Source of the DNA: Bacteroidota bacterium
GTDB taxonomy: Bacteria; Bacteroidota; Bacteroidia; AKYH767-A; OLB10
Reading direction: 5' to 3'
NCBI GenBank assembly: GCA_016699635.1
Contig: CP064983.1
Coordinates: forward strand, 248,001-312,000
Length of the DNA: 64,000 nucleotides
The translations under genes were made by a program, and so were the position numbers. Every line of letters starts with the position of its first letter. Position 1 is the stretch's first letter. The notes under the pieces are model-generated. The model saw only the letters and a program-made list of their open reading frames with translations. It was not told the DNA's origin and ran no database searches. Positions 20,409 to 27,921 of this stretch are shown here, one piece after another.

Positions 20409-20882
20409 TCAGTAAACATTCTGCTTTCTTTCCTGCTTATAAACAAAAGTGCGCTTTACATCTCTTGGCACACCTCCAGTATCGTACCATTTCTGCAATA
20501 TATACCTGAAGTTTCTTTTCCCGTCCCGACTTAATAATCTCTGCACTCTCAATCCTTGCTTTCTTTTATAGCTTGCCACCATACGAAACTGCTGCATGTT
20601 GTAATCCAATGCTCCTACAGAAGTAGGAACAAGGATGCATAAAAAATAGGTCAAAGTACTATCGTTGTTTGTTATCAGGTTGCCATGCTCAAAAATGCTG
20701 TAGGCATAAACAATTTTTTCTGTTGAAGTATTAAAAGAATCACTCAGAAGATATTTAACTTCATTAGCCGAATGTGGAGCAATCCGTTTGATAAAATCCT
20801 CATTGCCTTCACTTTGATTTTTTTGAAATGTTTGTGCAACCAATATGGTTGGAAGCAGCAAAAAGCATAATAATGTTTTCAT
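20409..20882 (-). CDS. Secreted or periplasmic protein of unknown function
   Basis: 157 residues with a clear signal peptide (MKTLLCFLLLPTILVAQ, cleavage near residue 17). The mature part has an alternating pattern ending in basic residues (RVQRLLSRDGKRNFRYILQ). No family is recognised. It lies between aroK and the NRPS on the same strand but is separated from the NRPS by a terminator-like hairpin, so it is not an obvious part of the biosynthetic operon. Confidence 0.65.
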   Translation of the reverse strand: MKTLLCFLLLPTILVAQTFQKNQSEGNEDFIKRIAPHSANEVKYLLSDSFNTSTEKIVYAYSIFEHGNLITNNDSTLTYFLCILVPTSVGALDYNMQQFRMVASYKRKQGLRVQRLLSRDGKRNFRYILQKWYDTGGVPRDVKRTFVYKQERKQNVY

Positions 20883-20941
20883 AATATTTTATTTTGAAAG
20901 GTAAACATAAAAAAAAATAGTCAATCTGAAATGCTATTGTT

Positions 20942-21454
20942 TTAATCTTTCAAAAATGGCTTAAGTGCACTTACCAAATCTTCTGTTTTAAGATTTAGTC
21001 CCGACATCTGAATTTTTGCCTGATTATAGAAAGGTGCCCTTTCAATCATCGTCTCCATAATGTACTCCATCAAATCTGCATCGTTCATGTGGCTAATCAA
21101 AGGTCGTTTAGATTTTGAAGGTGCAATGCGGTGATAAACTGTGCCGGGATGTATTTTCAGATAAACAGTAATGCCTTTTTCATTCATCCATTGCATATTA
21201 TCAAAAAAGCATGGTGTGCCACCGCCCGTAGCAATAACTGCATTTTGTTTTTCAGATAATGCTCTTAAAGTTTCACTCTCAATTTTACGAAAATGCTGTT
21301 CTCCGCTTATCTTAAAAATTTCTGAAGTTGATTGTTTATTTGTTTTTTCAATGAGTTCATCCAGGTCAATGCTTTCAAAATTTAATCTTGCAGCTAATTT
21401 CTTTGCCTGAGATGATTTTCCGGCTCCCATAAATCCAATCAGAAATATCAACAT
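20942..21454 (-). CDS. aroK: Shikimate kinase
   Basis: 170 residues, the normal length. Phosphorylates shikimate at the 3-hydroxyl in chorismate synthesis. P-loop GFMGAGKSSQAKK at the N-terminus; the shikimate-binding Asp in SIDLDELIEK; IATGGGTPC carrying the conserved Gly-Gly-Gly; KRPLI in the lid region. It is the last gene of a three-gene set with ruvX and def (5 bases after def). Confidence 0.93.
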   Translation of the reverse strand: MLIFLIGFMGAGKSSQAKKLAARLNFESIDLDELIEKTNKQSTSEIFKISGEQHFRKIESETLRALSEKQNAVIATGGGTPCFFDNMQWMNEKGITVYLKIHPGTVYHRIAPSKSKRPLISHMNDADLMEYIMETMIERAPFYNQAKIQMSGLNLKTEDLVSALKPFLKD

Positions 21455-21459
21455 TGCTG

Positions 21460-22020
21460 CTATTTCTTTATTGGGAAACGCATTTTGTAATCAACATCAA
21501 CCTTGCCTATGGTAATGTCACGAAGTTTGCCTTTTATCAATTGCTTTTTAAAAGGTGATAATTTCTCAACAAATAATTTACCATCAACATGATCGTACTC
21601 ATGTTGGATTACCCGTGCTGCCAATCCTTCAAAAACTGTTTCATGTGTTTTAAATTCTTCGTCCTGATAGCGAAGATGAATTATTTTTTTACGCATCACA
21701 TCTTCTCTGATTCCGGGAATGCTCAAACAACATTCGTTAAACTTCCATTCATCACCTACCTCTTCAATTATTTGTGGATTAATGAATACTTTCTTGAAAT
21801 TTTCCAGCTCCGGTTCATCTTCTGCAAATGGTTTGGTGTCAACAATAAATAGTCTGATGGAAATACCAACCTGCGGAGCAGCCAACCCAACACCGGATGC
21901 TGCATACATAGTCTCAAACATGTTTTCTATAAGTTGTGTAAGACCTTTATAATCTTTATCAATTGATGAGCCCACCTTTTTCAAAACCGGGTCGCCATAG
22001 GCAATAATTGGTAATATCAT
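21460..22020 (-). CDS. def: Peptide deformylase
   Basis: 186 residues. Removes the formyl group from nascent protein N-termini. Motif 1 is GVGLAAPQVG (about 43-52). Motif 2, usually EGCLS, reads ECCLS (96-100), keeping metal ligand Cys98. Motif 3 is QHEYDHVDG with His140, His144 and catalytic Glu141. The Gly-to-Cys change next to the metal ligand is uncommon. The start overlaps the end of ruvX by four bases (ATGA), indicating translational coupling. Confidence 0.94.
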   Translation of the reverse strand: MILPIIAYGDPVLKKVGSSIDKDYKGLTQLIENMFETMYAASGVGLAAPQVGISIRLFIVDTKPFAEDEPELENFKKVFINPQIIEEVGDEWKFNECCLSIPGIREDVMRKKIIHLRYQDEEFKTHETVFEGLAARVIQHEYDHVDGKLFVEKLSPFKKQLIKGKLRDITIGKVDVDYKMRFPIKK

Positions 22021-22445
22021 ATTTTCAAAAAGTTCTTTTTATGTTCTAAGTACGATTGTAATAATATAACAGCGCTTGTCTTATCAATCAATGCTTTATT
22101 TTGTCTTTGTTGCTTTTTCAGTCCGGCTTCCAACAATGTTCGTTGTGCCATTACAGAGGTAAAACGTTCATCATATCTTATCACTTTCGCACTCGGACAT
22201 TTATCAATAAGCTTTTTGATGAACAACAAAATATTTTTCTCAATTTCAGATGGTGTATTATCCATTTGCACGGGTTTACCAACAACAATTTCTTCTACTT
22301 CTTCAGAATTAAAATAATTACAAATAAATTCAACCGCTTTAGAGGAATGAACAGTAGTTAAAGCAGTAGCAATAATCTGCATTGGATCTGTAACTGCAAG
22401 ACCTACTCTTTTATTTCCGTAATCAACTGCAAGTATGCGCGGCAT
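22017..22445 (-). CDS. ruvX: Putative pre-16S rRNA nuclease (YqgF/RuvX family)
   Basis: About 142 residues. RNase H-like fold acting in 16S rRNA 5' maturation and possibly Holliday junction processing. ILAVDYGNKRVGLAVTDP carries the first catalytic Asp; VVGKPVQMD and RYDERFTSVMAQ follow; KALIDKTSAVILLQSYLE is the C-terminal motif with the last Asp. The ATG at 22445 is chosen because it opens MPRILAVDYG and because the -7 box at 22463-22470 lies between it and the longer alternative at 22478. First gene of the ruvX-def-aroK set. Confidence 0.92.
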   Translation of the reverse strand: MPRILAVDYGNKRVGLAVTDPMQIIATALTTVHSSKAVEFICNYFNSEEVEEIVVGKPVQMDNTPSEIEKNILLFIKKLIDKCPSAKVIRYDERFTSVMAQRTLLEAGLKKQQRQNKALIDKTSAVILLQSYLEHKKNFLKI

Positions 22446-22462
22446 ATCTGAATTTAAAGATG

Positions 22463-22470
22463 CAAAAATA
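22463..22470 (-). promoter_or_regulatory. -7 promoter box for ruvX-def-aroK
   Basis: Minus-strand TATTTTTG is an exact TAnnTTTG match 18 bases upstream of the ruvX ATG. It faces the divergent dapD promoter (22504-22511), leaving about 33 bases between the two boxes. Confidence 0.6.
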
Positions 22471-22503
22471 AAAAACAACGGGCAATGAATGCATTAAGGT
22501 GGT

Positions 22504-22511
22504 TATATTTG
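22504..22511 (+). promoter_or_regulatory. -7 promoter box for dapD
   Basis: TATATTTG matches TAnnTTTG exactly, 20 bases before the dapD ATG, giving a leader of about 13 bases. Confidence 0.6.
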
Positions 22512-22530
22512 TAGCTGAAAAATAATATTT

Positions 22531-23346
22531 ATGCCTGTAAGAGAAAAAACAGTCAATGCTATTTGGGAAAACAGAGCGTTACTTACCGATGAATCAAACA
22601 AGAAAGTTATCCGCTCAGTTATCGAAGACCTAGATAAAGGGAACATTCGGGTTGCAGAGCAAATGAATAATAGTTGGCGCGTAAATGAGTGGATAAAAAA
22701 AGCTGTCATCTTATATTTTCCGATTCAAAAAATGGAAGTACATCATGCAGGACCGATGGAGTTTTATGATAAAATAGATCTTAAAACAGGTTATGAAAAC
22801 TTAGGTGTTCGTGTTGTGCCACATGCCATTGCTCGCTATGGAAGCTTTGTTGCAAAAGGTGTCATCATGATGCCATCGTTTGTGAATATTGGTGCTTATG
22901 TTGACAGCGGAACAATGGTTGACACCTGGGCTACTGTTGGCAGTTGTGCACAGATAGGAAAGAACGTACACCTTAGTGGAGGAGTTGGCATTGGAGGAGT
23001 TTTAGAGCCAGTTCAGGCATCACCGGTAATTATTGAAGACAATTGTTTTATAGGGTCGAGATGTATAGTTGTTGAAGGCGTTCGTATTGAACAGGAAGCG
23101 GTTTTGGGGGCTAATGTTGTATTGACTATGTCAACAAAAATAATTGATGTGTCAGGAAATACACCTGTTGAATATCGTGGTGTTGTGCCTGCACGTTCTG
23201 TGGTCATTCCCGGTTCAATTCCTAAAACTTTTGCAGCAGGAACATATCAGGTGCCTTGTGCACTTATTATAGGTAAAAGAAAGCAATCTACCGACAATAA
23301 AACATCACTCAACGATGCATTGCGCGAATATGATGTTGCAGTCTGA
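22531..23346 (+). CDS. dapD: 2,3,4,5-tetrahydropyridine-2,6-dicarboxylate N-succinyltransferase
   Basis: 271 residues, as usual for DapD. Succinylates tetrahydrodipicolinate in the lysine/diaminopimelate pathway. An N-terminal helical domain (VNAIWENRALL, WRVNEWIKKAVILYFP) precedes a left-handed beta-helix of hexapeptide repeats (MMPSFVNIGAYVDSGTMVD, TWATVGSCAQIG) and GGVLEPVQASPVIIEDNCFIG typical of the family. Together with dapF at 48.1 kb it implies the succinylase route to meso-diaminopimelate. Confidence 0.96.
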   Translation: MPVREKTVNAIWENRALLTDESNKKVIRSVIEDLDKGNIRVAEQMNNSWRVNEWIKKAVILYFPIQKMEVHHAGPMEFYDKIDLKTGYENLGVRVVPHAIARYGSFVAKGVIMMPSFVNIGAYVDSGTMVDTWATVGSCAQIGKNVHLSGGVGIGGVLEPVQASPVIIEDNCFIGSRCIVVEGVRIEQEAVLGANVVLTMSTKIIDVSGNTPVEYRGVVPARSVVIPGSIPKTFAAGTYQVPCALIIGKRKQSTDNKTSLNDALREYDVAV

Positions 23347-23357
23347 GACTAACAAGT

Positions 23358-24314
23358 ATGCATAAAATATTAATTGTACAGACAGCATTTATTGGCGATG
23401 TAATTTTAGCTACAGGATTAATTGAATCTCTGCATCAGGCTTTTCCAGAATCAAAAATTGATTTTGTTTTAAGAAAAGGTAATGAGTCGTTATTGAAAAG
23501 CCACCCTTTTGTAAATAAATTATATGTCTGGGATAAAAAGAAAAACAAATTTTCTAATCTCATTAACCTCATCAGTCAAATCAGGAAAGAAAAATATGAT
23601 TTGGTTGTTAACCTGCAACGATTTTTCAGCACAGGTCTGATAACTTTATTCGCTAAATCAAAAAACAAAAGAGGCTACAATAAAAATCCATTGTCCTTTT
23701 GTTACCACAAAAAATCAGAGCATATCATTGGTAAAAAGCATGAGACTTATCGTAACTTTTCATTGATTGATGACTTGAAAAATATTCAATATCAAAAACC
23801 AAATTTGTATTTCACAGAGGAGGAAAACCAAAAAGTGCAGTCATTAAAATCAAAACCATTTGTCTGCATGGCACCGGCTTCTGTTTGGTTTACCAAACAA
23901 TTACCTGTAGCCAAGTGGGCAGAGTTAACTCTGACTATTCCTGAAAATATAAAAATATATTTTCTTGGCGCACCGGCTGATGTTGCACTTTGCAACGAAA
24001 TAAGGTTGCTTTCTTCACATCCGAATATTGAAATATTATGCGGCAAACTAACACTTACAGAGTCGGCAGCACTTATGCAACATGCTGAAATGAACTATGT
24101 AAACGACTCTGCTCCACTCCATCTTGCATCGGCTGTTAATGCTCCTGTGACTGCATTTTTCTGCTCTACAGTTCCTGAGTTTGGCTTTGGTCCTTTGTCA
24201 GACAAAAGCATCATTAAACAAGTCGGTGAAATGAGCTGCCGACCCTGTGGATTGCATGGCTATAAATCTTGCCCCTTAGGTCATTTTGATTGCGCATATA
24301 AGATTAAAATTTAA
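23358..24314 (+). CDS. Glycosyltransferase family 9 (heptosyltransferase-like)
   Basis: 318 residues. GT9 enzymes transfer heptose to lipopolysaccharide core. The start (ILIVQTAFIGDVILATGLI) is the family N-terminus; VCMAPASVWFTKQLP is the donor-binding entry and NDSAPLHLASAVNAPVTAFF the conserved C-domain block. A Cys-rich tail (CRPCGLHGYKSCPLGHFDC) is typical of Bacteroidota members. It lies 11 bases after dapD and 10 before the exonuclease gene, so the three are probably one operon. The acceptor is unverified. Confidence 0.9.
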   Translation: MHKILIVQTAFIGDVILATGLIESLHQAFPESKIDFVLRKGNESLLKSHPFVNKLYVWDKKKNKFSNLINLISQIRKEKYDLVVNLQRFFSTGLITLFAKSKNKRGYNKNPLSFCYHKKSEHIIGKKHETYRNFSLIDDLKNIQYQKPNLYFTEEENQKVQSLKSKPFVCMAPASVWFTKQLPVAKWAELTLTIPENIKIYFLGAPADVALCNEIRLLSSHPNIEILCGKLTLTESAALMQHAEMNYVNDSAPLHLASAVNAPVTAFFCSTVPEFGFGPLSDKSIIKQVGEMSCRPCGLHGYKSCPLGHFDCAYKIKI

Positions 24315-24324
24315 GTAACGTGGC

Positions 24325-25706
24325 ATGTTCGCAGTTGTTGACATAGAAACTACAGGAGGAAGTTTAACACAAGGTAGCCGAATTACCGAAGTTGCAGTAG
24401 TGATTCATAATGGCAACACTATTGAACATCGTTTTTCTACACTGATAAATCCTGAAACAGACATTCCATCATTTATCATAGGGCTGACAGGCATCACTAA
24501 TGAATTAGTCGAAAATGCACCATGCTTTAAAGAAATTGCAGAACAACTGTTTCAGTTGCTTGATGGAAAAATTTTTGTAGCATACAATGCGTCTTTCGAT
24601 TTCAGTTTTATAAAATCAGAATTTAAACGTTGCGGAATTGATTTTAATGCAGAAGTAATCTGCACTTGTTCTTTGAGCAGAAAAATCTTCCCCGGTTTTG
24701 GCTCCTACTCTTTAGGAAATCTCACAAAAAATCTTGGAATAATTTTAGAAGGGCATCATCGTGCCATGAACGATGCTGTTGCTGCCAGTGAAATTTTAGA
24801 GAAATTGGTTTCGGAAAAAGGTCTTGAACACACACTGCTTCATAGGAGTGTACCAATTAAAAATACAGAAATACCACATGAACTTATTAGCAAGTTGCCT
24901 GAAACACCCGGCATATATTTCTTTACAGACAGTAATCATGAAATTCTGTATATCGGCAAAGCAAAAAATATCAAAAAAAGAGTTACTTCACATTTTCGAA
25001 ACAACAATTCCAAATCGAAAAAAATTAAAGCACTCTTGCATGATATAAGCTACATGAATACAGGATGTGAATTATTGGCATGTTTACTCGAAATTGAATA
25101 CATTAAAGAATATCAGCCTTTCTTTAATCGTGCCGGCAAATCAGAAAAGAATTTCGGGGTTTATAAAAATGATATTTTAAATGGCTTATCAAAATTCTTT
25201 ATTCATGATATTTCAAAAACAAACTCATCACCATTAAGATATTTCGGTTCAAGAAAAGCTGCCGATGAATTTCTGTCGCATATAACTGAAAAATATAATC
25301 TCTGTCGCTGCATCAATAGTCTTGAGAGCTACAGTGACAACTGTTTTTATAAACAAATCAAACAATGCAACGGAATAGTACTTGATGTCAATGAAAAAGC
25401 AAACTACAACAATCGTTTTAATGATGCCTGTTTAGAGGTAGGCGATGGCTGGCATGATGCTGCACTTGTCTATCCGATAGCTGGTAGCGAAGAATGGGTT
25501 TACGTGTTCCGACATCAGGGTGCAATAGGATATTATTTTGGAAAGAAAGCAACAACATTCAATATTAATCTAATTAAAGGAGTTACTCATTTAAAAATCA
25601 TTTAGAATCACAAAGTATCTTCAATTCATTCTTAAAAAACCATCAGCCAAAAAAAATAAAAATAATATCGGGTGAAATCAGAGAAGTTGAAATAGAAAAA
25701 AAATAA
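24325..25706 (+). CDS. DEDDh 3'-5' exonuclease fused to a GIY-YIG (UvrC-like) nuclease
   Basis: The continuous frame stops at 25605 (426 residues). N-terminal DnaQ-like exonuclease with VVDIETTGG (Asp6, Glu8), Asp92 in NASFDFSF, and HRAMND (His145, Asp150). GIY-YIG domain with TPGIYFF (Gly196-Tyr198), YIGKAKN (209-215), Arg219 and Glu256. Then comes a cysteine group C327, C329, C340, C348, where Cys-x10-Cys-x7-Cys resembles the UvrC iron-sulfur pattern. The frame after the stop stays protein-like to a TAA at 25704-25706 (SQSIFNSFLKNHQPKKIKI); adding one A in the A5 run at 25593-25597 joins it and leaves 3 bases to the next gene, so I extend the gene. Such fusions are known but poorly characterised; a DNA repair role is inference. 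Confidence 0.85.
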
Positions 25707-25709
25707 AAA

Positions 25710-26123
25710 ATGAGGATGGATAATAGACATGACATAATTACACCTGATGATATAACATTAATGGTTGATACATTTTACAGTGCTATTCGTGAAGATGATT
25801 TGTTAGGTCCAATATTCAACAACATCATTCAAGATCGCTTACCAGAACATCTGAAAAAAATGTATGGTTTCTGGCGTAGCATTCTCTTCAACGAACCGTT
25901 ATACAATGGAAGTGCATTTGAAGCCCACAGGCAATTGCCAATAGAAATGAAGCATTTTAAACACTGGCTTAAACTATTTGAAGCTACAGTAGATGGTTTG
26001 TTTGAAGGCAGCAATGCAGAAACCGCAAAATCAAGAGCAAGAAAAATTGCAGAAGTCTTTTACTATAAAATTGAATCAGAACGTGGCAATGAGCCACAGA
26101 ATTTTAGTCCTACTGCCGGTTAA
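25710..26123 (+). CDS. Truncated haemoglobin, group III
   Basis: 137 residues. Haem protein that binds oxygen or related ligands. Group III features: DTFYSAIREDDLLGPIFN at the B-helix, FWRSILFNEPLYNG, and the block HRQLPIEMKHFKHWLKLF with the proximal-His region, then TVDGLFEGSNAETAKSRA. Begins 3 bases after the extended exonuclease gene. The last 14 bases overlap the convergent ispF. Confidence 0.88.
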   Translation: MRMDNRHDIITPDDITLMVDTFYSAIREDDLLGPIFNNIIQDRLPEHLKKMYGFWRSILFNEPLYNGSAFEAHRQLPIEMKHFKHWLKLFEATVDGLFEGSNAETAKSRARKIAEVFYYKIESERGNEPQNFSPTAG

Positions 26124-26589
26124 TCAAGGCAACTGCATAAGCAGCAACACCTTCTTCACGACCAACAAAACCCATTTTTTCGTTGGTAGTTGCCTTAATT
26201 GAAACACAGTCTATTTCAATCTGCATTACAGAAGCTAATTTCTCCCGCATTGCCTGAATATACGGTGCAATTTTAGGTTTCTCCAAAACTACACTCACAT
26301 CAACATTACCAATAGCAATTGATTTTTCCTTTAATAATGAAACAACTTTTGCTAATAAAATTGAGGAATCTATTCCTTTAAATTCGTTGGATGTATCCGG
26401 AAAATGTTTACCAATATCACCAAGTGCTGCTGCTCCAAGCAAGGCATCGCAAATGGCATGTATAATTACATCGGCATCACTATGTCCTTTGGCACCTTTA
26501 TAATGTTCAATTCGAACTCCGCCTAAAAAAAAAGGAATGCCCTGTTCTAACTGGTGAACATCAAAACCAAAACCAACTCTGAAATTCAC
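26110..26589 (-). CDS. ispF: 2-C-methyl-D-erythritol 2,4-cyclodiphosphate synthase
   Basis: 159 residues, the standard length. Cyclises CDP-methylerythritol phosphate in the non-mevalonate isoprenoid pathway. FGFDVHQLEQG supplies the metal Asp and His; HSDADVIIHAICDALLGAAALGD contains the third ligand; GKHFPDT and IKATTNEKMGFVGREEG are the conserved substrate-site blocks. It follows porV by 3 bases on the same strand and is probably co-transcribed with it. Confidence 0.96.
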   Translation of the reverse strand: MNFRVGFGFDVHQLEQGIPFFLGGVRIEHYKGAKGHSDADVIIHAICDALLGAAALGDIGKHFPDTSNEFKGIDSSILLAKVVSLLKEKSIAIGNVDVSVVLEKPKIAPYIQAMREKLASVMQIEIDCVSIKATTNEKMGFVGREEGVAAYAVALINRQ

Positions 26590-26592
26590 CGT

Positions 26593-27795
26593 TTATTCGT
26601 TACTGTCGCTTCCTTTGATTGAATCAAAGTTGAATGACAAGCTAAAACGTAAAGTATTTTCTAATGGATTGCGCTGCTCTGTTGGAATAAGATAAGCAAA
26701 ATCAAGTCCGAAAATGTTGTAGCGTAAACCTATACCTAAAGTAAAATACTTTCTGTTTCCTTTAGTTTTGTTCTCGTAGCAATATCCTGCACGGAATGCA
26801 AATTGCTTATCGTACCAATATTCCAATCCTCCTGCAATATTAATTTCGCGCAATTCTTCTTTTCCTCCTCCTGGCGCATCACCGAATGATTGAAAAATTC
26901 CTTGTGCTACACCAACATTAGGATCTTTCCCTGCGAAAATAATAGGATTTTCTTCACCTGCAATAGTAGAATCGGAATAAACCGGTGGAGTTGGCACTAA
27001 TAGCTTATTGAAATCAACTAAAAATGCTAATTCATTATAGTCATTGAGTTTTATTTTCAAAGAAGGTCCTAAGCGCAGATTAATAGGAATAAAATCCTTT
27101 GTTCCTTTATCGGTATATGACATTTTTGAACCAATATTTGTAATGGCCAAACCTGCGCCAAACTCTGCATCTTTTCCTGAAATTTCAAGATTTGTTTTAT
27201 AGAAGAAAGAAACATCGGCAGCTACAGAATTTCCTGCTTTAGTAGCATTGCCACCAACAGTAATTCCACCTGTTAAACTTGAGTGGATATAACGCAAAGC
27301 AATACCTCCGCTAAACTCATCACCCAACTTTCTTGAGTATGCAACGTCAACAGCAAACTCATTGGGCTTGTACGATCCCATAGGGTCGCCTGTTTCAGAA
27401 GTAAAATCAATATTACCTAAAGAGAAATAACGTAACGAAGCTCCAATTGCAGAAACATCATTAGGCTTGGTAAAAAAGCTTACGTAAGCCAGATTTATAT
27501 CCGGCACTAATTTTCGTAACCAAGGTGTGTAAGAAATTCCAACACCCATCTTTTTGTCTGCAAACACCAGTTTGGCAGGATTCCAATGAATACTGTTAAC
27601 GTCTGCAGATGATGCAACACCGGCATCGCCCATACCACCGGCACGGGTATCGGGAGAAATCATCAGAAACGGAACAGCAGTTGTAATAGTGTTAATCTGA
27701 TCAAGTAAGTTGGCTTTATCAGTCTGTGCAGACACTTGATTTTGTACTGAAAGTACTGCTAAAGACAAAGCACCGTAAAACAATTTATATCTCAT
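26593..27795 (-). CDS. porV: T9SS outer-membrane protein PorV (LptO)
   Basis: 400 residues. FadL-like outer-membrane barrel that carries cargo sorting domains to PorU for cleavage and attachment. Signal peptide to about residue 23 (VQNQVSAQ); then the family signature PFLMISPDTRAGGMGDAGVA and HWNPAKL; repeated amphipathic strands end in RFSLSFNFD. It has its own -7 box (27892-27899) although porU lies immediately upstream on the same strand. Confidence 0.95.
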   Translation of the reverse strand: MRYKLFYGALSLAVLSVQNQVSAQTDKANLLDQINTITTAVPFLMISPDTRAGGMGDAGVASSADVNSIHWNPAKLVFADKKMGVGISYTPWLRKLVPDINLAYVSFFTKPNDVSAIGASLRYFSLGNIDFTSETGDPMGSYKPNEFAVDVAYSRKLGDEFSGGIALRYIHSSLTGGITVGGNATKAGNSVAADVSFFYKTNLEISGKDAEFGAGLAITNIGSKMSYTDKGTKDFIPINLRLGPSLKIKLNDYNELAFLVDFNKLLVPTPPVYSDSTIAGEENPIIFAGKDPNVGVAQGIFQSFGDAPGGGKEELREINIAGGLEYWYDKQFAFRAGYCYENKTKGNRKYFTLGIGLRYNIFGLDFAYLIPTEQRNPLENTLRFSLSFNFDSIKGSDSNE

Positions 27796-27891
27796 GTATA
27801 AAGAAATTCAGTAATAAGTTTTAAAAGCTAAGTTTGAATAACGACAATAAGTGGTTTTTATTTTATGATGTTATTTTTAAGAAGCGGCTGG

Positions 27892-27899
27892 CAAATATA
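27892..27899 (-). promoter_or_regulatory. -7 promoter box for porV
   Basis: Minus-strand TATATTTG, an exact TAnnTTTG match, about 97 bases upstream of the porV start and just past the porU stop codon. The leader of roughly 90 bases holds no other recognised element. Confidence 0.5.
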
Positions 27900-27921
27900 C
27901 GATAAAAAATAAAAAAGGTTT

